A DNA stretch of 64,000 nucleotides. Origin: Anoplopoma fimbria. Its lineage: Eukaryota; Chordata; Actinopteri; Perciformes; Anoplopomatidae. The position numbers and the translations under genes were made by a program. The stretch is taken from positions 8,125,539 through 8,189,538 of the forward strand of contig NC_072471.1 in the NCBI RefSeq assembly GCF_027596085.1, in the 5' to 3' direction. The notes below the pieces were generated by a model, which had not been told where the DNA came from, did not search any database, and was given only the letters and a program-made list of their open reading frames with translations. Shown here one piece after another: positions 35,283-48,900 of this stretch; the first letter of the stretch is position 1; each line of letters opens with the position of its first letter.

Positions 35283-37059
35283 CTGCCACCAGGGCACATA
35301 ACTCTAACCAGCAGCAGACGGAGGACTTATGGAGTGCGGGGCCAAAAGAATGATCCAATTACACAAATAGTGTTCTTACGCGGAAGGATCATCTATCAAG
35401 GCGATCTATAGAGATAAATCATCGCGGCGCTTTTTGTGTTGAGATGAAATTCACAGAAATCACTTGATAATGGGAGGTAAAGAGCCCATTGCCAAGTAAC
35501 AAACCGTCCTCAAAGTCGTGGATTTTGGAGTGTGTGTGTGTAGATTACGGCGTGCGAGTCAATGTGTGTACCTTTATTGGTTCCAAGCCGAAGCATATGT
35601 GCAAGTATGAGGTCTGTATAATTCAGCGGCAGTTCTGCTCCCCCCACCCCCACCCCCACGTATTGCAACAGGGAGTAGGCTTCAGCTCAGTCACTCTCTG
35701 GAGAGTATGTGACTCTCTCCTGTTGCGCTGCCTTGTTCCTGATAAACAAACACATATGACAGATTTCAACACATACATACCAGCCAGACCTTCGGTGCGG
35801 CTGCATCTCCCTGACATCCTGCTCGTATGCAGTAGAGCTCCTCAGTCGGGCCATCTACATACAGATACAGAGAGTGGAGGGCAGATATAGAGCTCAGAAA
35901 CCACAGTGCTGGAGAATACAAAAACAACCCTGAGTCTGATTTCTGTAGTTTGGCGATTATTCCTGCAACAACGTGGTGTTCTTTTAGATCTGAGAACGCA
36001 GCAATATTGTTAAAGCAAGAGTAGCAGGGTGAGGAACAGTAAGGGGTCAAACCTCTGGCTTAGAAAAACTTATTTGGAAGAGAAAATAAAGACAAACAGT
36101 AAAGTTATTACCCAAATGGTTTCTTGTTGAAATCTTACACAGTTAACCCCTTGAGATGTTATCAGCCGATGGAATGTGCGTTATCGGCAGTTATCTGCCT
36201 CATAGATATGTGCTAGACGGGGCTTGCTACACCAAGAAAGCAGTTATCATTTATTCACATGGTAGATCAACGACCCGAATACAACAAGACGACGCCAACG
36301 TCTAGTGACGGAATTTATAGCACAACCCTCGTTCGGGGATGCTGGATATCGAAAAGTAATTTTGTTGTTAAAGTTGTAATGTTTCAATTCACAATGTTAA
36401 GTTTCACATTTGACCATAAGTTAATACTATATTAAGTGGGTTGTTTTTTGATTTATTTAGTTGTATGAACCTGAGTGATCCATTAACCTCGCAAAAATAT
36501 CAAAAAAAAAAATTCTGTATTTCAACACTTTATTCATCACAAACATACAATCTGTTCCTTGTATAGCACAGTGGCGTTAAGAATATTCTAGAATAATTTG
36601 CAAAAGGCTGCACTGCAGTATAAAATCTGACCTCAAGTCACTAAAGAGGCAATAATTGAAACCATATCGCCCTTTGTTAATGGATGATGAGGTATGTGTA
36701 ATGACCACGGCTCAGTCATGTTCATGTGTCTAATGTACTGGAGGCTAATCAAGAGACCTATGACCTCCAAATGCACAAGTAATAAAGCTGTCTTGGTTCG
36801 CCGATCAATACCGACTGCACACATTGGAGACTATGGCCCCCATATTTTTTATAATTCTCTGGGAACAGAGCCAACCTTAACGGATCTGCCCTTCAAAGGG
36901 CTGAACAGAACATTTAGGAGGAGACGTGCCGTTACAGAAAAGGTGTTCTATCTTCCGCAGAGATCAACATTTCAGTCAAAGCCACAGCTCTTATTTTCCT
37001 CCTCAGGGCAGCGGAGCCTTTTACTGGTTCAGCAGCTTCTTTGCCTTTTGCAAAGCACT

Positions 37060-37060
<1 letters not shown>

Positions 37061-37145
<85 letters not shown>
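37061..37145 (+). repeat. (CT)n microsatellite, 85 bp
   Basis: Uninterrupted CT dinucleotide, a mirror-symmetric polypyrimidine tract. Poly-Leu-Ser and Arg-Glu open frames over it are artefacts. Confidence 0.95.
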
Positions 37146-37151
<6 letters not shown>

Positions 37152-40100
37152 TAGCTGTAGCACCCTTCGTTGAGTTATGATCAAGCCCCTACTGAACAGA
37201 CATCATTCCCCGGCAGCGGAAGGGAACAGGGGAGGAGGGGAGGGAGGGAGGGGGAGGGTTAAATATTCGATACGCCGTGGTCCGATCTTGCCAGTCTTCA
37301 GAGAGTAATGAAGCGGCTAAACTGATCCGCAACATACCACCCTATCTCTCCGCCTTAATGAACGAGTGAGCCGCGCCCAGGTGAAAAATGAGCTAGCTCG
37401 ACGCGGCTTCCTTTTACCCTCGCAAAACAGCCCACATCCCCACCTACTACAGCTCCCCCAACCCGCCTCCTTCCTCCTCCTCCAAACTCTGATTTCAGTG
37501 GGGATGATTGATTAAACTGAAAACAGCCCCTAAAACCCCAACCCTCCCCATTGCTGCATCCCCAACTAATTTGGTTTGTGCTGTTGCAGTGGTCCGCATT
37601 TACAGCTCTGTGATTTTAACCTGCAGAGAATTAATGCGACTCGATGCAACGCAGCAAATCAGATACTTGCCGGTGAAATTAAGGTTAAACAACATTAGGA
37701 CACAGTCAAAGAATCATTTTTGACAGTCAGCTTACTCAGTGTATATGTGGGGTAAAGCACACACTGAGTCATCAGAACACGTTGGCAGAAAAGGCGCATT
37801 TTTCGACCAAACATCGCCCTCTGCCCTTGAGGTTGTTAGCAATTTATTTTGATCAACATAATGCTAAAAAGCCAAAGGGGAAAAAGGATTTGAAGCAGAA
37901 AACAGAGAGAAAAAAGGTGGAGTTCAGCATTAATACAACAGCGGCCCTGAAAGTCAATGAATGCGTCGCTTCAGTTCCCCCCAGGCTCAGACGATGGTCC
38001 AGATGCAGATGACAAGGCGTCGGCGTGCCCTCCTGGTGTCCCGCTGAGGTCGTTGTCCAGCTGGTGTGATGCTTCTGACGTAACCTGGCACGCCGGCTAA
38101 TGCAAAACACCGCCGACTGGGACCGCCTGTGTCGCTCTCGGCGCTGCAGAGTGTCGACAGTTCAACTGAAATCTCAGGAACAGAAAAAAAAACTGTTGAC
38201 ATGAAAATGGTCTTTAGCTCTTATATCAGCCTTGTCATCTGTAGCTCAGGGTGGCCTCCCCCCTCTCTCGCCTTTGAGTCCCTCACTGGGTGTGAGTTGT
38301 AATGTCAGCTGACACACAGTAATGTTCTTATCCTTTGATAAGCTCAAGGGATGGCTCAGTCAGGAAAAAAACATAAAATAAAAAATGTAATAATGCATAA
38401 CTAGATGGGAAAATCAACAGAATTAATAACTTTTTAAACAAGGTAGTACTTGTTGGAATATAGATTAAAGCAAATGAAATGTAAATCATGTATGCAGACA
38501 AAATAATTGACCAAAATTATTTGATTGCATCATATTGACATTTTCAGTTCCCCTCATGAGATGCTGTATATTTTAATTTGTTTTCTAAGTAACTGCATCA
38601 TTTTAATTTCAACTCTGGTGGAGATATCTTCTGGGAGCTGCTTGTACCACTATATGTTCACCAAGGAGACGGACACTGTGTTTTGATGCTTAACATGACA
38701 TTCTGACCCTGAGCAGTATTGTGAGAGGGGCATGTCAACCAGCTGAGCTATCAAGGTTTTCTGAGCAACATCAGCTCTCACACAGAGAATAATTACAAAT
38801 GTGATATTTGTTGCATCCAAAAATATATCATAAATTATGATAATAAACAGTCTCACTCTTAACACTAGCATTTTACATTATCTATACTATTTCTGCATGC
38901 TGCTAGTTTTGAATATTATTTTATTTTACCCCATTTTATCATTTTGCCAACCTGAATGTGTGACAACCTGGTTAGAATTTCAGTTTGGTCTGCCTTTGTT
39001 TTTTTCTTTTGATCGTCTTTCTATCTGTAGTTGCACATGTTCATTGACTCTGATGAAGTCTGGCGGCCACAGAAGAACATTAAACATAGAAACATGGAAT
39101 TAAAGCCCTGCATGGACAAAGGACTTCTAACAAATATAAGGTTAGTGCATTCACTAAAGAGTGAAAAGTGTGGTAAAAGAAAAAGCAAAAAATAACCATC
39201 ATGACTAAAAAGCAAAAACACAAGTTATATTAAATATTAAGTTTAAAACCCACAGACAATATCATAATTCCAAATCCTAATGTCAAAATTGCACTTGAAC
39301 ATACAAAATCTCAAGCTAAGAAAGAAACTTGGAAGAACATTTTTTTAACATGAAGTTTATTGTTACTGTACAGTACATATATTGAAGTTCTTTGATTGGC
39401 ATTGTGCAGAATCAACGTATTGATTGAAAGAACAAATCAGGGCAGGTCAGCCAACTAGGTCTTGAAATGTACAAAACTCAAAATGTCAACCCTGGGGGTC
39501 CAAGGTGTTCCCTGGAAACCTGGAAAATTAATTATTTAATTGATCAGTGCTGGTCAGACATAGTACAAGAAGAACCTGTTCTCTACATTTGCATGAAACC
39601 AAAACTTTGAGTTTTACTCTAAAATGCACATGGAGTGTTTTGAAAAAAATAAATGTCTACTGGACTATAACCATGCTTTTAAAAAAAGTATCTCTGCTTG
39701 AGTATCTCCCTGTCTCTGCGGCGTAGACAGCAGATGATGGGATGTTTCTGTGAATGAGCTTGGGGACTGAGTGCAGGTCACAAGTGAAGACGATAAGGCC
39801 GCTCGCAGATGAGGCCATTTTTCACCCGACTGAGAGCGAGCGTCTGCTCTGCGTTGGGATGTGCATCATGATTGGTGTCTGATGAGGGCTCGTTATCACC
39901 ACATGCTTCGTATTCCAAAGAAAAAAACTTGGCAACTTTTAGGACATTCAGGCTGCATATTGATGCGATTAGGTGGAGACGCGTGACTGACTCACAGAGA
40001 CAGTGACCAGGGATTCGTCGCTTAAGCCTCACTTCTCTGTTTTGTATTTAAAAGTTTCATTACACATACTGATACTGAATGGATTCTCTTAATTACACCC

Positions 40101-43100
40101 CCCAATGCACCACATATTGAGTTGAGGGAAGGAATTGTCTTCAGTGGCTGGCAAAAGACAAAAATAATTAATTGAATAATAATATAATTTAGTGCAATGC
40201 TTCCACTCAGTGTCTAGAACAAAATATACATTCAAATGTATCTTAACAACCAGTATCATAGCTATTTTTTAAATTAAAAAAAATCACTAAACTGATTTGT
40301 ATTCAAATCCAAAACCCACTGAAATACATTTTTCAAATATCTTAAAAACAGTTGGAATATTCAACAATACTAATGTATTGTAACTTCTAAGACTTTTCCT
40401 TTGTCGTTTCAGTGGAACTTAGAAAAGGTTCAGCTTGTGAATGATGAAACAGCACGGTCTTCCTTCATTCAAAGAAGAAATAGCAGAAGCAGAGTTCATT
40501 ATCCTGCCTTCAGCTTATAAAACACTGCATGCAGGCTGAAGACACCCTTGGGGGAAGGACGCAGATGTCCAATATCCAAATATCAGACTCATAACCTCCT
40601 TGGCTTTACCGTGTGGCTGATGCATTCATTTGACAGCCCTATCCTTCATTGTATACATAATATAGGGGTCTGTAAGGCTCTTGGACTGCAGCCTTTTGCA
40701 GAGAGGATGTACCACCGACATGCTTATCTGTGCCCTGGCAGCCCTTCTCAGCAACACAATCACAGTCCAATACAGCCTGAATTACTTTGAACAAAACAAA
40801 TGGCATTTACCATTCCAGGAGATAAGCAAAGGGGGCATTTGTGAAATAGACAAACAAACAAAAAGGAGAGTTAGAGGCAGCAGTGGAGTTAATCTTGGTC
40901 CGGGGCGGGATTAACGGCCATGCTTGCATTTTCTTGGAGAATAATCGAAGCGGTCCTGGTCTTATGAATAACTCCATCCAAAGGAAGTAGGCACTTCTGG
41001 CCATGAAAGCTGCAGAGAGTCAATGAAGAGAGAAATAACTGGGAATAAAGAGGACAGGCTTTGACTGGTTGAGTCCACATTTTCATTTCATGGCCTGTGG
41101 GGGCCGCTGGGGACTTCTGAAATCAGCTTGGGACACAATGCGGAGCCTGGTTTCTTATTAGGGACGTCAGCAGCATTTCAAACAGCCACTGCTCCCAGGA
41201 ACATTGTTTTGTGAATAAGAGTTCCTTAAAACAACTGAATTTAAGATTTATGGCTCTCCTTCCCCGCAATCCCCCCCCAGCCGTCCATGCCTGAGGTCTG
41301 TCAGAGAATTCTACAGGACCCCAAAATGGCAGCATCCAATCATTGCCTGCTCTGCCTCCCTAGTGAAGCTGCAGGGGGCACACTGATTAAGACCAGGGCT
41401 GGGACAGGAGAGGAGGTCTGCACCTTTCAGATGCTTCAAACTATAAAAAAAACCCTCAAGTGCAAGGTGAGCCTGTCTGCTCCACGACAAGTGTGGATGG
41501 TAGAGGAGAGCGGAGGCGTTAATCCGGCATTTGCTGTTCTTTCTCAACGGAGGAGGCCAGTGTTGAGTCATAAAACCCAAAAGTAAGAGACAATTCAAAA
41601 ACTTGGATAAATTATAATAAGGGCCTTGTTTAAAATACCTTTACAATTAAGACATTTCATGTTTTATTTTGCGAGATTGTGTGCATAAATTGTCATTGTA
41701 ATACAAAAATGATAACCTTTTTTCGAGATACAGCATTAAGTATCCTTTAAAGCGATGAATTCATGTGAATTGTCACTTTGAGGTGCTCTAAAAATGTAAT
41801 TGCTAACAAATGTCTTAGCGTTTTAAAGAACAGACTGCAATATGTTTGCTACAAAATCTCAACTCTAATAGCTCTCATCAACGTTGTATATAATGATGAT
41901 GACATGCCAATGCTGTTTATACAGGTTGTTCTGTTTATCCCAAGCAGCCACAGTCATCAACAAACACTGCAATAAAGCCTCTTAGTTCTAATACTTTTTA
42001 TATAATTAATGTCTTATCATAAATTTATCAATTTCTATATTTCTTAAATACTTGCTGTAACTGAAGTAGCCTTAGCTATGCTGCAATGCAATTAACTCTA
42101 ACAGGTTAGCCTTAGCATTAGCTCCTTCCTAATAATGGTTATGCTGTATTTTTGCTTCCCTATAAGCACATAAGCGAAAGAAGATGTTTTTAGTTCAATT
42201 ACCAAAAAGAATGAATAATACAATCGCCCCCAATTTAAAACATTATCCACCTACATTGTTACACTTACAATCTATTTTTTTTTTTCAACCGTACAGTGGG
42301 ACTTTGTTAAGCAGCTTCTTCATTAATAAACACGTGCCGGAGCAAATCCTATTTCAGCTTCGTACCCTTCCATGTAGTGTATGCAGGGGAAATTAATCAA
42401 GTGGTGAACCATCCACTTGCCTCCTATTCCTTTCAAGATGATGGAAAACAGTTTTGTGTCTTCTCTCAGCTGCTGTCATAAATCAAAACGTGTGCCATGG
42501 CGAGCAAGCTGTCAGGCAGGTGCAGTGCGGTAATTAACACACTCATGGCAGTTTTCATACACACCATTCTTGTGTGGACACAGAGTCTAATAATTACAAT
42601 AACTGTAGCAACGTATGGCACAATAAACATTGGAAAGGATGTTCTGGCGCTGGCTCAGGTTTGTGATGAATTACCATGCAGCCATACATTATTAGCCTTG
42701 CATGATTAATGGTGATTTAAACTCATCCTCATTGTTGCACAACTGCATTCTTGTCTCTGTGTGTGCCTGAAATAGGTTTGTAATACAAGATGATAAGCAG
42801 AATGAAAAATGCCTCATGAATATGGACAATGGACTTCATGCAAGAACATTTTCATGATGTTTCTTACGTTCTCTCTACCTTTTTTATATGCGGAGGGCTC
42901 GTACTAGAGACTTCAGATAACTGTGTAAATGACCAGCGGGAATGCCACCTATTGGTAACTGAGCGTGCGTTCATGAGAATTGTAAATTAGCATAATTATG
43001 GCCCCAATGATATCATGTAAGGCGGCACGTCCTGCCCCTAATGTCCTTTATAGAAGTCCTGTTTTCTGAGATCCATAAAGGAAAGTCTATAATCTTTTTT

Positions 43101-43734
43101 AACAGCATCAGCAGCAGTTATAAGGGACCTGCTAAAGTCAAGGAATGGGGAAAAATAACGAGTGCTGTTAATACCGTAACACTTTAGTGTCGTACTGTCA
43201 CTGAAATAAAGAAGAAATGGTTCAATGTTAAAACGTCCCCCCACAACAAGGTGATCGATGACTGCAGCTGTAGGGGGTGAAATAATTGAAGTTGTTAATA
43301 TTGATATTTTAGTTTTATACAATATCATCGATAGACAATTTAAATTAACGATAATTTCGTTAGGCTACATGAATGGATTTAGAATTAGAGCAAAGCAAAG
43401 GTGAGCTGTGTTGACGTCTGAACAGTCGCTTGGTTGCTAATGGTTGTGATTCCAGTTCCCTCGAGAACCTAATGTTGTTTAGTGTATTTTGAGACACCAG
43501 TGCCACTGATATGCTCGCCTCATTGTTCTGTCTTTTTATTGATGATGTTATCTTTTTCATGTCTGACCTACGCGGACCTCATCGGTTGGAACAACACACT
43601 TTTTCTCTCCGCATCTCTTTTTTTTTTTAAACCTTCCCATCAGTCTGATTTACGAAGCCAATATCAGACCTCACAGCGTGCACAGCTGGATGCCCATAGC
43701 GCTGAATGAGACCTAACGCCGGCCAACCTGCCGT

Positions 43735-43910
43735 GCAATAATCGTCCTAATGCCGCTAATTATGAATATTGTCGGCTAATGAGTGGATGAAGTAAGAGAA
43801 TTACAGTCTATCGCTAATGAGTTCACCTAATTAGGCCATTAATTAACTCCAGAAGAGGTACATTATGAGCAGGGAACTTTGCTGCATATGCAGTTTAATG
43901 ATGAGACAAA
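43735..43910. promoter_or_regulatory. TAAT-rich candidate enhancer
   Basis: Some nine TAAT/ATTA homeodomain cores within about 130 bp, including two TAATTA sites and ATTAATTAA, followed by the 12-bp palindrome CTGCATATGCAG (43882-43893) and TTTAATGATGA. The spacers are not simple repeat. This density is typical of homeodomain-bound enhancers near developmental genes. Inference only. Confidence 0.4.
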
Positions 43911-45037
43911 TAAAGGGGTCGGACAGACACGGGGGGACGCATTAGAGGGGAGCACAAAAATAAGCCTTCTCTTCTTGACCCTGTCTTCATCAGACAGTCC
44001 AATCGCAGCATCCTGTCATCTGTCTCCTTATTATTAAGGCGCTGCTCCAGATGTACATGCAATTATACAGTACATTTCCCTTTAGATTAGGTTGCTTGTA
44101 AACAATGTGCAAAGAGGTTGATAACATTGGACTGCAATTTCTCATTTTGCACCCCAGTGTTCACCGGGGTTTGAGATTAGCTGGCTTGCATTTAAACACC
44201 AAATATAAAGCTAATGGGGGGGAGGCGTCAAAAAAAGGTTTACCTCAAATGATCCGATATTTTATGTCAAATTGATCATACGGCTCTGAATTCCAGTCAC
44301 AGTTTAGATTGTTTCAGTAAGTTTCACTGTACAGTAGTTACAGAAATAATGGCGCCTCTCAGAGACGTCTCCAACTGTCAGTCAGGCAACAAACTAAAAT
44401 GGATGCCAGTTTGGCACAATTTATTCAAGTCAGTCAGTCAAAAGTGAATTATTCATGAAGCGATGAAAGCACTCAATTGATTCAATCACAATTATCTACA
44501 GTAACTCAATTCACATGGACATTATTTCCATGCAGCTATATTGCCCACAGAGTGAACTGCTCCATAAAGAGCTCATATAATAATCTTTTGCCCCCTCAGA
44601 CAGTTCTTGTAGGAGGATGGATAATTGTCGAGGGACTGCAGTATCGCCTCAAGGGTCAACGCTGTACCACGCTTTGTACACCATTACGCTCCCTTTAATT
44701 GAATTGAAGAAAGTGCAGTTAATTAAGCGATTAACGCCGAGAACATGGGAGCTATCAGAGAACAAAAAGACCCCCTGATGGTGGACAGTGCAGCCACTGA
44801 CCTTCTCTGGGGGAATCTGTCTCTGCCTCACTAACTGTTCCAATGCCACTGCTGTTCACAGTTTTATCAGATAAATAGCAGCAGCTATGGGGTGTTCAGC
44901 TTCAGATGGCAACTGCACTTGGAGACATTTTAAAATACAAAAAACAATGCTTATTTTGATTCAATAAGTTGCATAATTTATGCGTTTCATGTTGAAAATA
45001 AAGAAAACATCTCGGCCTTTCGTATTCTTGTTGTAAT

Positions 45038-45535
45038 GGCCTGGCCATACCGGAAAGTAGCAAAAAAATAGAACTGTTAGATAAAATATCTAACAGTGAT
45101 TCCTCGCATGGATAGTTGTTGAACTACTTTAGCTGGCGAGCTAACTGCTAACATACTAGCCGCCCAGGAAAATGTTTACACGCATGCTACTTCCTATTTC
45201 CTCAGGTGTGTTCCCTTATCTCCCGCTGGCATTTTGTTTTCAGGATTGTACATAATTTCAATCAATTTAGAGCTTATTAAAGGGGTAGAGAGCTACAAAG
45301 CTTGCTAACTGTTTGTTGTGAGCTCTGTTGCTAAAGGGAAAACCATGTATTTGTACCAATGACTTTTGTCTCATAACAGCGTGCAGTTTACACTCTAGCA
45401 GAGGAAGTTAAATGAAAATGGATAGTGCATTTACTGCATCCCCTCAAGCAAATCCACTGCTCGTGGTGACCCCATAGAGATGAATTGATTTCACAATGAC
45501 ATTTTACAGTTTTGAAATGCTTATGTGACCAGGCC
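45038..45535. mobile_element. Possible MITE with GGCCTGG ends
   Basis: Left end GGCCTGGCCATA; right end reads inward GGCCTGGTCACA, 10 of 12 matching. The 498-bp body has no coding capacity and includes a small hairpin CTGTTAGATA...TATCTAACAG (45073-45095). No clean target duplication was found, so it may be coincidence or an old copy. Confidence 0.35.
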
Positions 45536-45843
45536 TTAAGAAAACTGGCCTCTTTTACACCTGCTATTAAGATGTGTCTCATTTTAAGACTGACTACACT
45601 TTGTTGCTCTATTTACACAAGGTGTTTATGTTACTGTAGGCAACATTTTCATGTCGTCTTTTCAACCTAAATCTACAGTGTAATCACGTTTTTTAAAAGT
45701 TAATTTCACTCCCAACTGGAGTTTGTCTTCCGCATTTAGATTAACCTACATTCTGACGCTCATTGAATGACTGATGATGTAAGACCGGCACCTTAGTGAA
45801 GTGTAATGTCAGCGGCAAATCCTTTAACACGCATGTCTTTTGA

Positions 45844-45975
45844 TGTGGGAGGAAACTGGAGCACCCCAAGGAAATCCACATGGGAAGAACACACAGACCT
45901 ACAGAGAAAGGTCCCAGTGGGGTTTGAGCCCATGACTTTTCCTGCTTTTGTCCTCAAAACCACTGAGCCAACAAC
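45844..45975 (+). repeat. Degenerate common fish retroelement tail
   Basis: GTGGGAGGAAACTGGAGCAC, then CACACAGACC, AGAAAGGTCCCAGT and GGGTTTGAGCCCATGAC resemble a frequent teleost repeat whose consensus has GGAAACCGGAGCACCC and GATTCGAACCCAGGACC. This copy is diverged. Family not assigned. Confidence 0.5.
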
Positions 45976-48900
45976 GTACAATGAAAAATCCTTAAACTGA
46001 AGTGAAAGCTGCCTCCTGAACAGCATTGAGAAAACTCCACCCAGAGAAAGTTGGATTTAGCAGTGGTGGTTTTCGATCTGCTTTGGTACATCAGCTAATT
46101 AGACATGAACAAGCTGTTTCTGAGTATAAAAGATTTCCACAGCTTTCTTCTTTTTGACACCATAACGGGTCAATCTCTGCTTTTAAAACACCAGATTGTT
46201 TGGATGTCAGTTTAGTAACTTCAAATTCACATCAGAATTTACATTAAGAGCTTTGTCTCACTGACAATTATTTCTGACTATGTTACTGTCTGACAGCTTG
46301 AATCGCTGTCCTTCCTGATTGAATCTGAAACATCAAATAGAGAAAAGAAGCTCTTCGTCCAAGTTCAATCAAGAAGATCATCCCTGTCATACTTTCTATC
46401 AGACTTTTTTTCAACCAGAAAACATTGATTGTCATCAAATGTTGCCTGAAGGATTTTATTTTAAATTGTCTGATACGTATCCTTGCTGTCATTCTAGTGA
46501 GTGTGCTGCTTACACCCCTTCAGCGTCACCGGCGGTAACAACTTGCCTATTATTCCCTAAGGGGGGGATCATCCTAAAGGTAATTAATTAATATGGTTTT
46601 AACCCCCATAATTAATTCCTGCAATGGAATCAACACTGACGCTCCTGCCTTATATATTTTAATAAGCATCTCATTTGGTGCTCCACTTTCGCTGACTCCC
46701 CTGACTGATATCTCTCCCCCATGACGGAGTACATTTACACTCTGCTGTTAGTATGATATGTTCCTCCAGAGAGGTTTGGATAATCAGATCCCAGGAGCCT
46801 CTCAGGTGCATCTACACCGAGACTTTGCTCTCTTTTTCACTCTCCCTCTGATTGCAATGATGCCTCTTAATGCCGGGTGAAAGGGGGGTCACCGAATAAG
46901 ACTTGCAAAAAAGGAAAGTTGGTTGCCGGGAGATTTTCTGGACGGACATGCACAAAGAGACTGTGCTTGTCTGCCTGGTGTCTGTCATCATAATGAAGCA
47001 TCTAGAGACAGGGTGTGGTACCATTAGAGAGACACGTGGGGAATGGAGGGGGTGACACAGGATGAAAATAAGACAGTGGTTTGTTAACAATGGGGGAAGA
47101 TGGGCAATAGTGCTGCAGTCTGACACCAGAATAGGATCAAGCAACCAGTATGTCAGAGATGAGAGATTACATCTGCATTCACTGTCATCATTGTGACCTC
47201 CATGAGTGCAGAACATCCACGAGTCACAATGCGGTAACTGGCAGCAATGCTGCTGAAAAATGATTGGATCTTAAACAGCTGGGAAGAGATTCTTGATGAA
47301 TCAAATTATTGTTTAATGTACAAAATGTACAAAAATAGGAAAAAATGTTCATCACAATCTCCCAGAGGCCAAGGGGACATCTTAAGATTGGTTCTAAAGT
47401 CCCAAAGGGTTAGAAAACCATAAAAAATGCAATTTTTTGCTTGTTAGATAACTTGATTTATTTGTTATCAAAATACTAGTTATTTATTAAAGATCCCCTA
47501 CAGACATGTTCTCACTCCCATAGGCACTTGGTCTATGCCCCTCGGTGTATGAAACAGATGCACAGAGACACCCTTATACATATATATGAGAGAGCAAGGC
47601 TTCAGCTAACTCAAACCCGTTTGCGTCATTATTAGACAGTCAGAGCAACTGACATGTAAGAGCAGGAAAGTCTATGTAGGGCGGATGAGAGCGTAAGATG
47701 GACGGATCAAACTAACTGATTTGCTTCCAGGAGATCTCTGTCTATGTCCTTTGTATTACATAGGTAGTGTTTTATGTAATAAGTGAACTTATTTTGTTTG
47801 AAAAACATACTTGTTAAAACCCAAAACACAACAACAACCACTCTTCCTAAGCCTTAACAAAGCATGGGGCCACTGACCAAGCTGCCATATTGGATATGTT
47901 TGGAGTGACATTGTGTTTAAAACATATATAATTCTCTGTTTGTAAGAATGATTTGTGTCATTTTTTCACACCAAAGAGTTGAATTACCTAGTTAATAATT
48001 CGTAAAAGTATATCTACTCCACATTTATGATGTTTATAATTTAAACTACTGGACACAAGTGGTCTCTCTCTGTAAAGTCCATTTCTTGGTGCATGCTCAC
48101 TGAAGTATTCTGGTTTCAGCAACATACTTGTGTAAGGTGCATACTGGTCACATAATCCTAATGTATGTGCACGCTTGCACTCAGTTTTACATGTGAGCAA
48201 AACTAAACTTCAACCCTTCAGCTCCTGTGTCAGACTTTTTCTGCTAAGCAGAAGAGTGAGCTTCTTCTCATCTTCTTAAAAAAGTACAATTCCTGTGCCA
48301 GATTCTCTTTTGAAAACACTTTTGCAACTGTCAAGAAGAGAAATGCATTTTCAGTACCAGTCTGTTTGACTGCATTATAAGATGGGAATCCCCATTTCCT
48401 TCCTCCTCCTCCTTCCTCCTCCTCTCTTCCCTAATGATGACTAATATGACTGGTTCCTCATCCAATCGTAATTTCAGAGATGACAAATGTGCGTTATACT
48501 TTTCACGCGCTTGCCTCCGCCTTTTCTTGCAGCCAAAAGTATGACTGATGCTCGGAGACTTGGCTGCGACTCGCTTGGCTTTGAGTGACACCTGTATCAT
48601 CCAGTGGAAAATTCAGTTAAAATAAGGCATGGAGTAGCCTACATGTTTAATTAATTAGGCTCATCTCTCAGCCTTGGCACAGCAGGTAATCATTAATGGC
48701 AACTGCTAGTCTGGAGAGTGGGTTCCTAAAGAGTAGTGACTTTGCACATCACAGGCAAACGATGTCAAAATAAATGGGTGGCTTTCACAGAGAGAAGACG
48801 TCAAGGTAGATAATAAATTGTCATTTTTTGAAATGCTGGAAAACTAGGCCAGGCTGTCATGATGTACAACAGCTTTTTAGAGGCTCTCTTTCTGAGTTAT

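Larger units (their letters stand above)
35291..45037. other. Gene-poor region, no coding sequence recognised
   Basis: About 9.7 kb without recognisable exons. It includes a long CT repeat (37061-37145) and a TAAT-rich block (43735-43910). The remainder is unique-looking AT-rich DNA. Confidence 0.5.

Noticed and set aside
36694..37180. Open frames with Leu-Ser or Arg-Glu repeats
   Set aside because: Translation of the CT dinucleotide tract; unsupported outside it.
45918..45940. tRNA B-box-like GGGTTTGAGCCC
   Set aside because: No A box or cloverleaf around it; it belongs to a diverged common fish retroelement tail.
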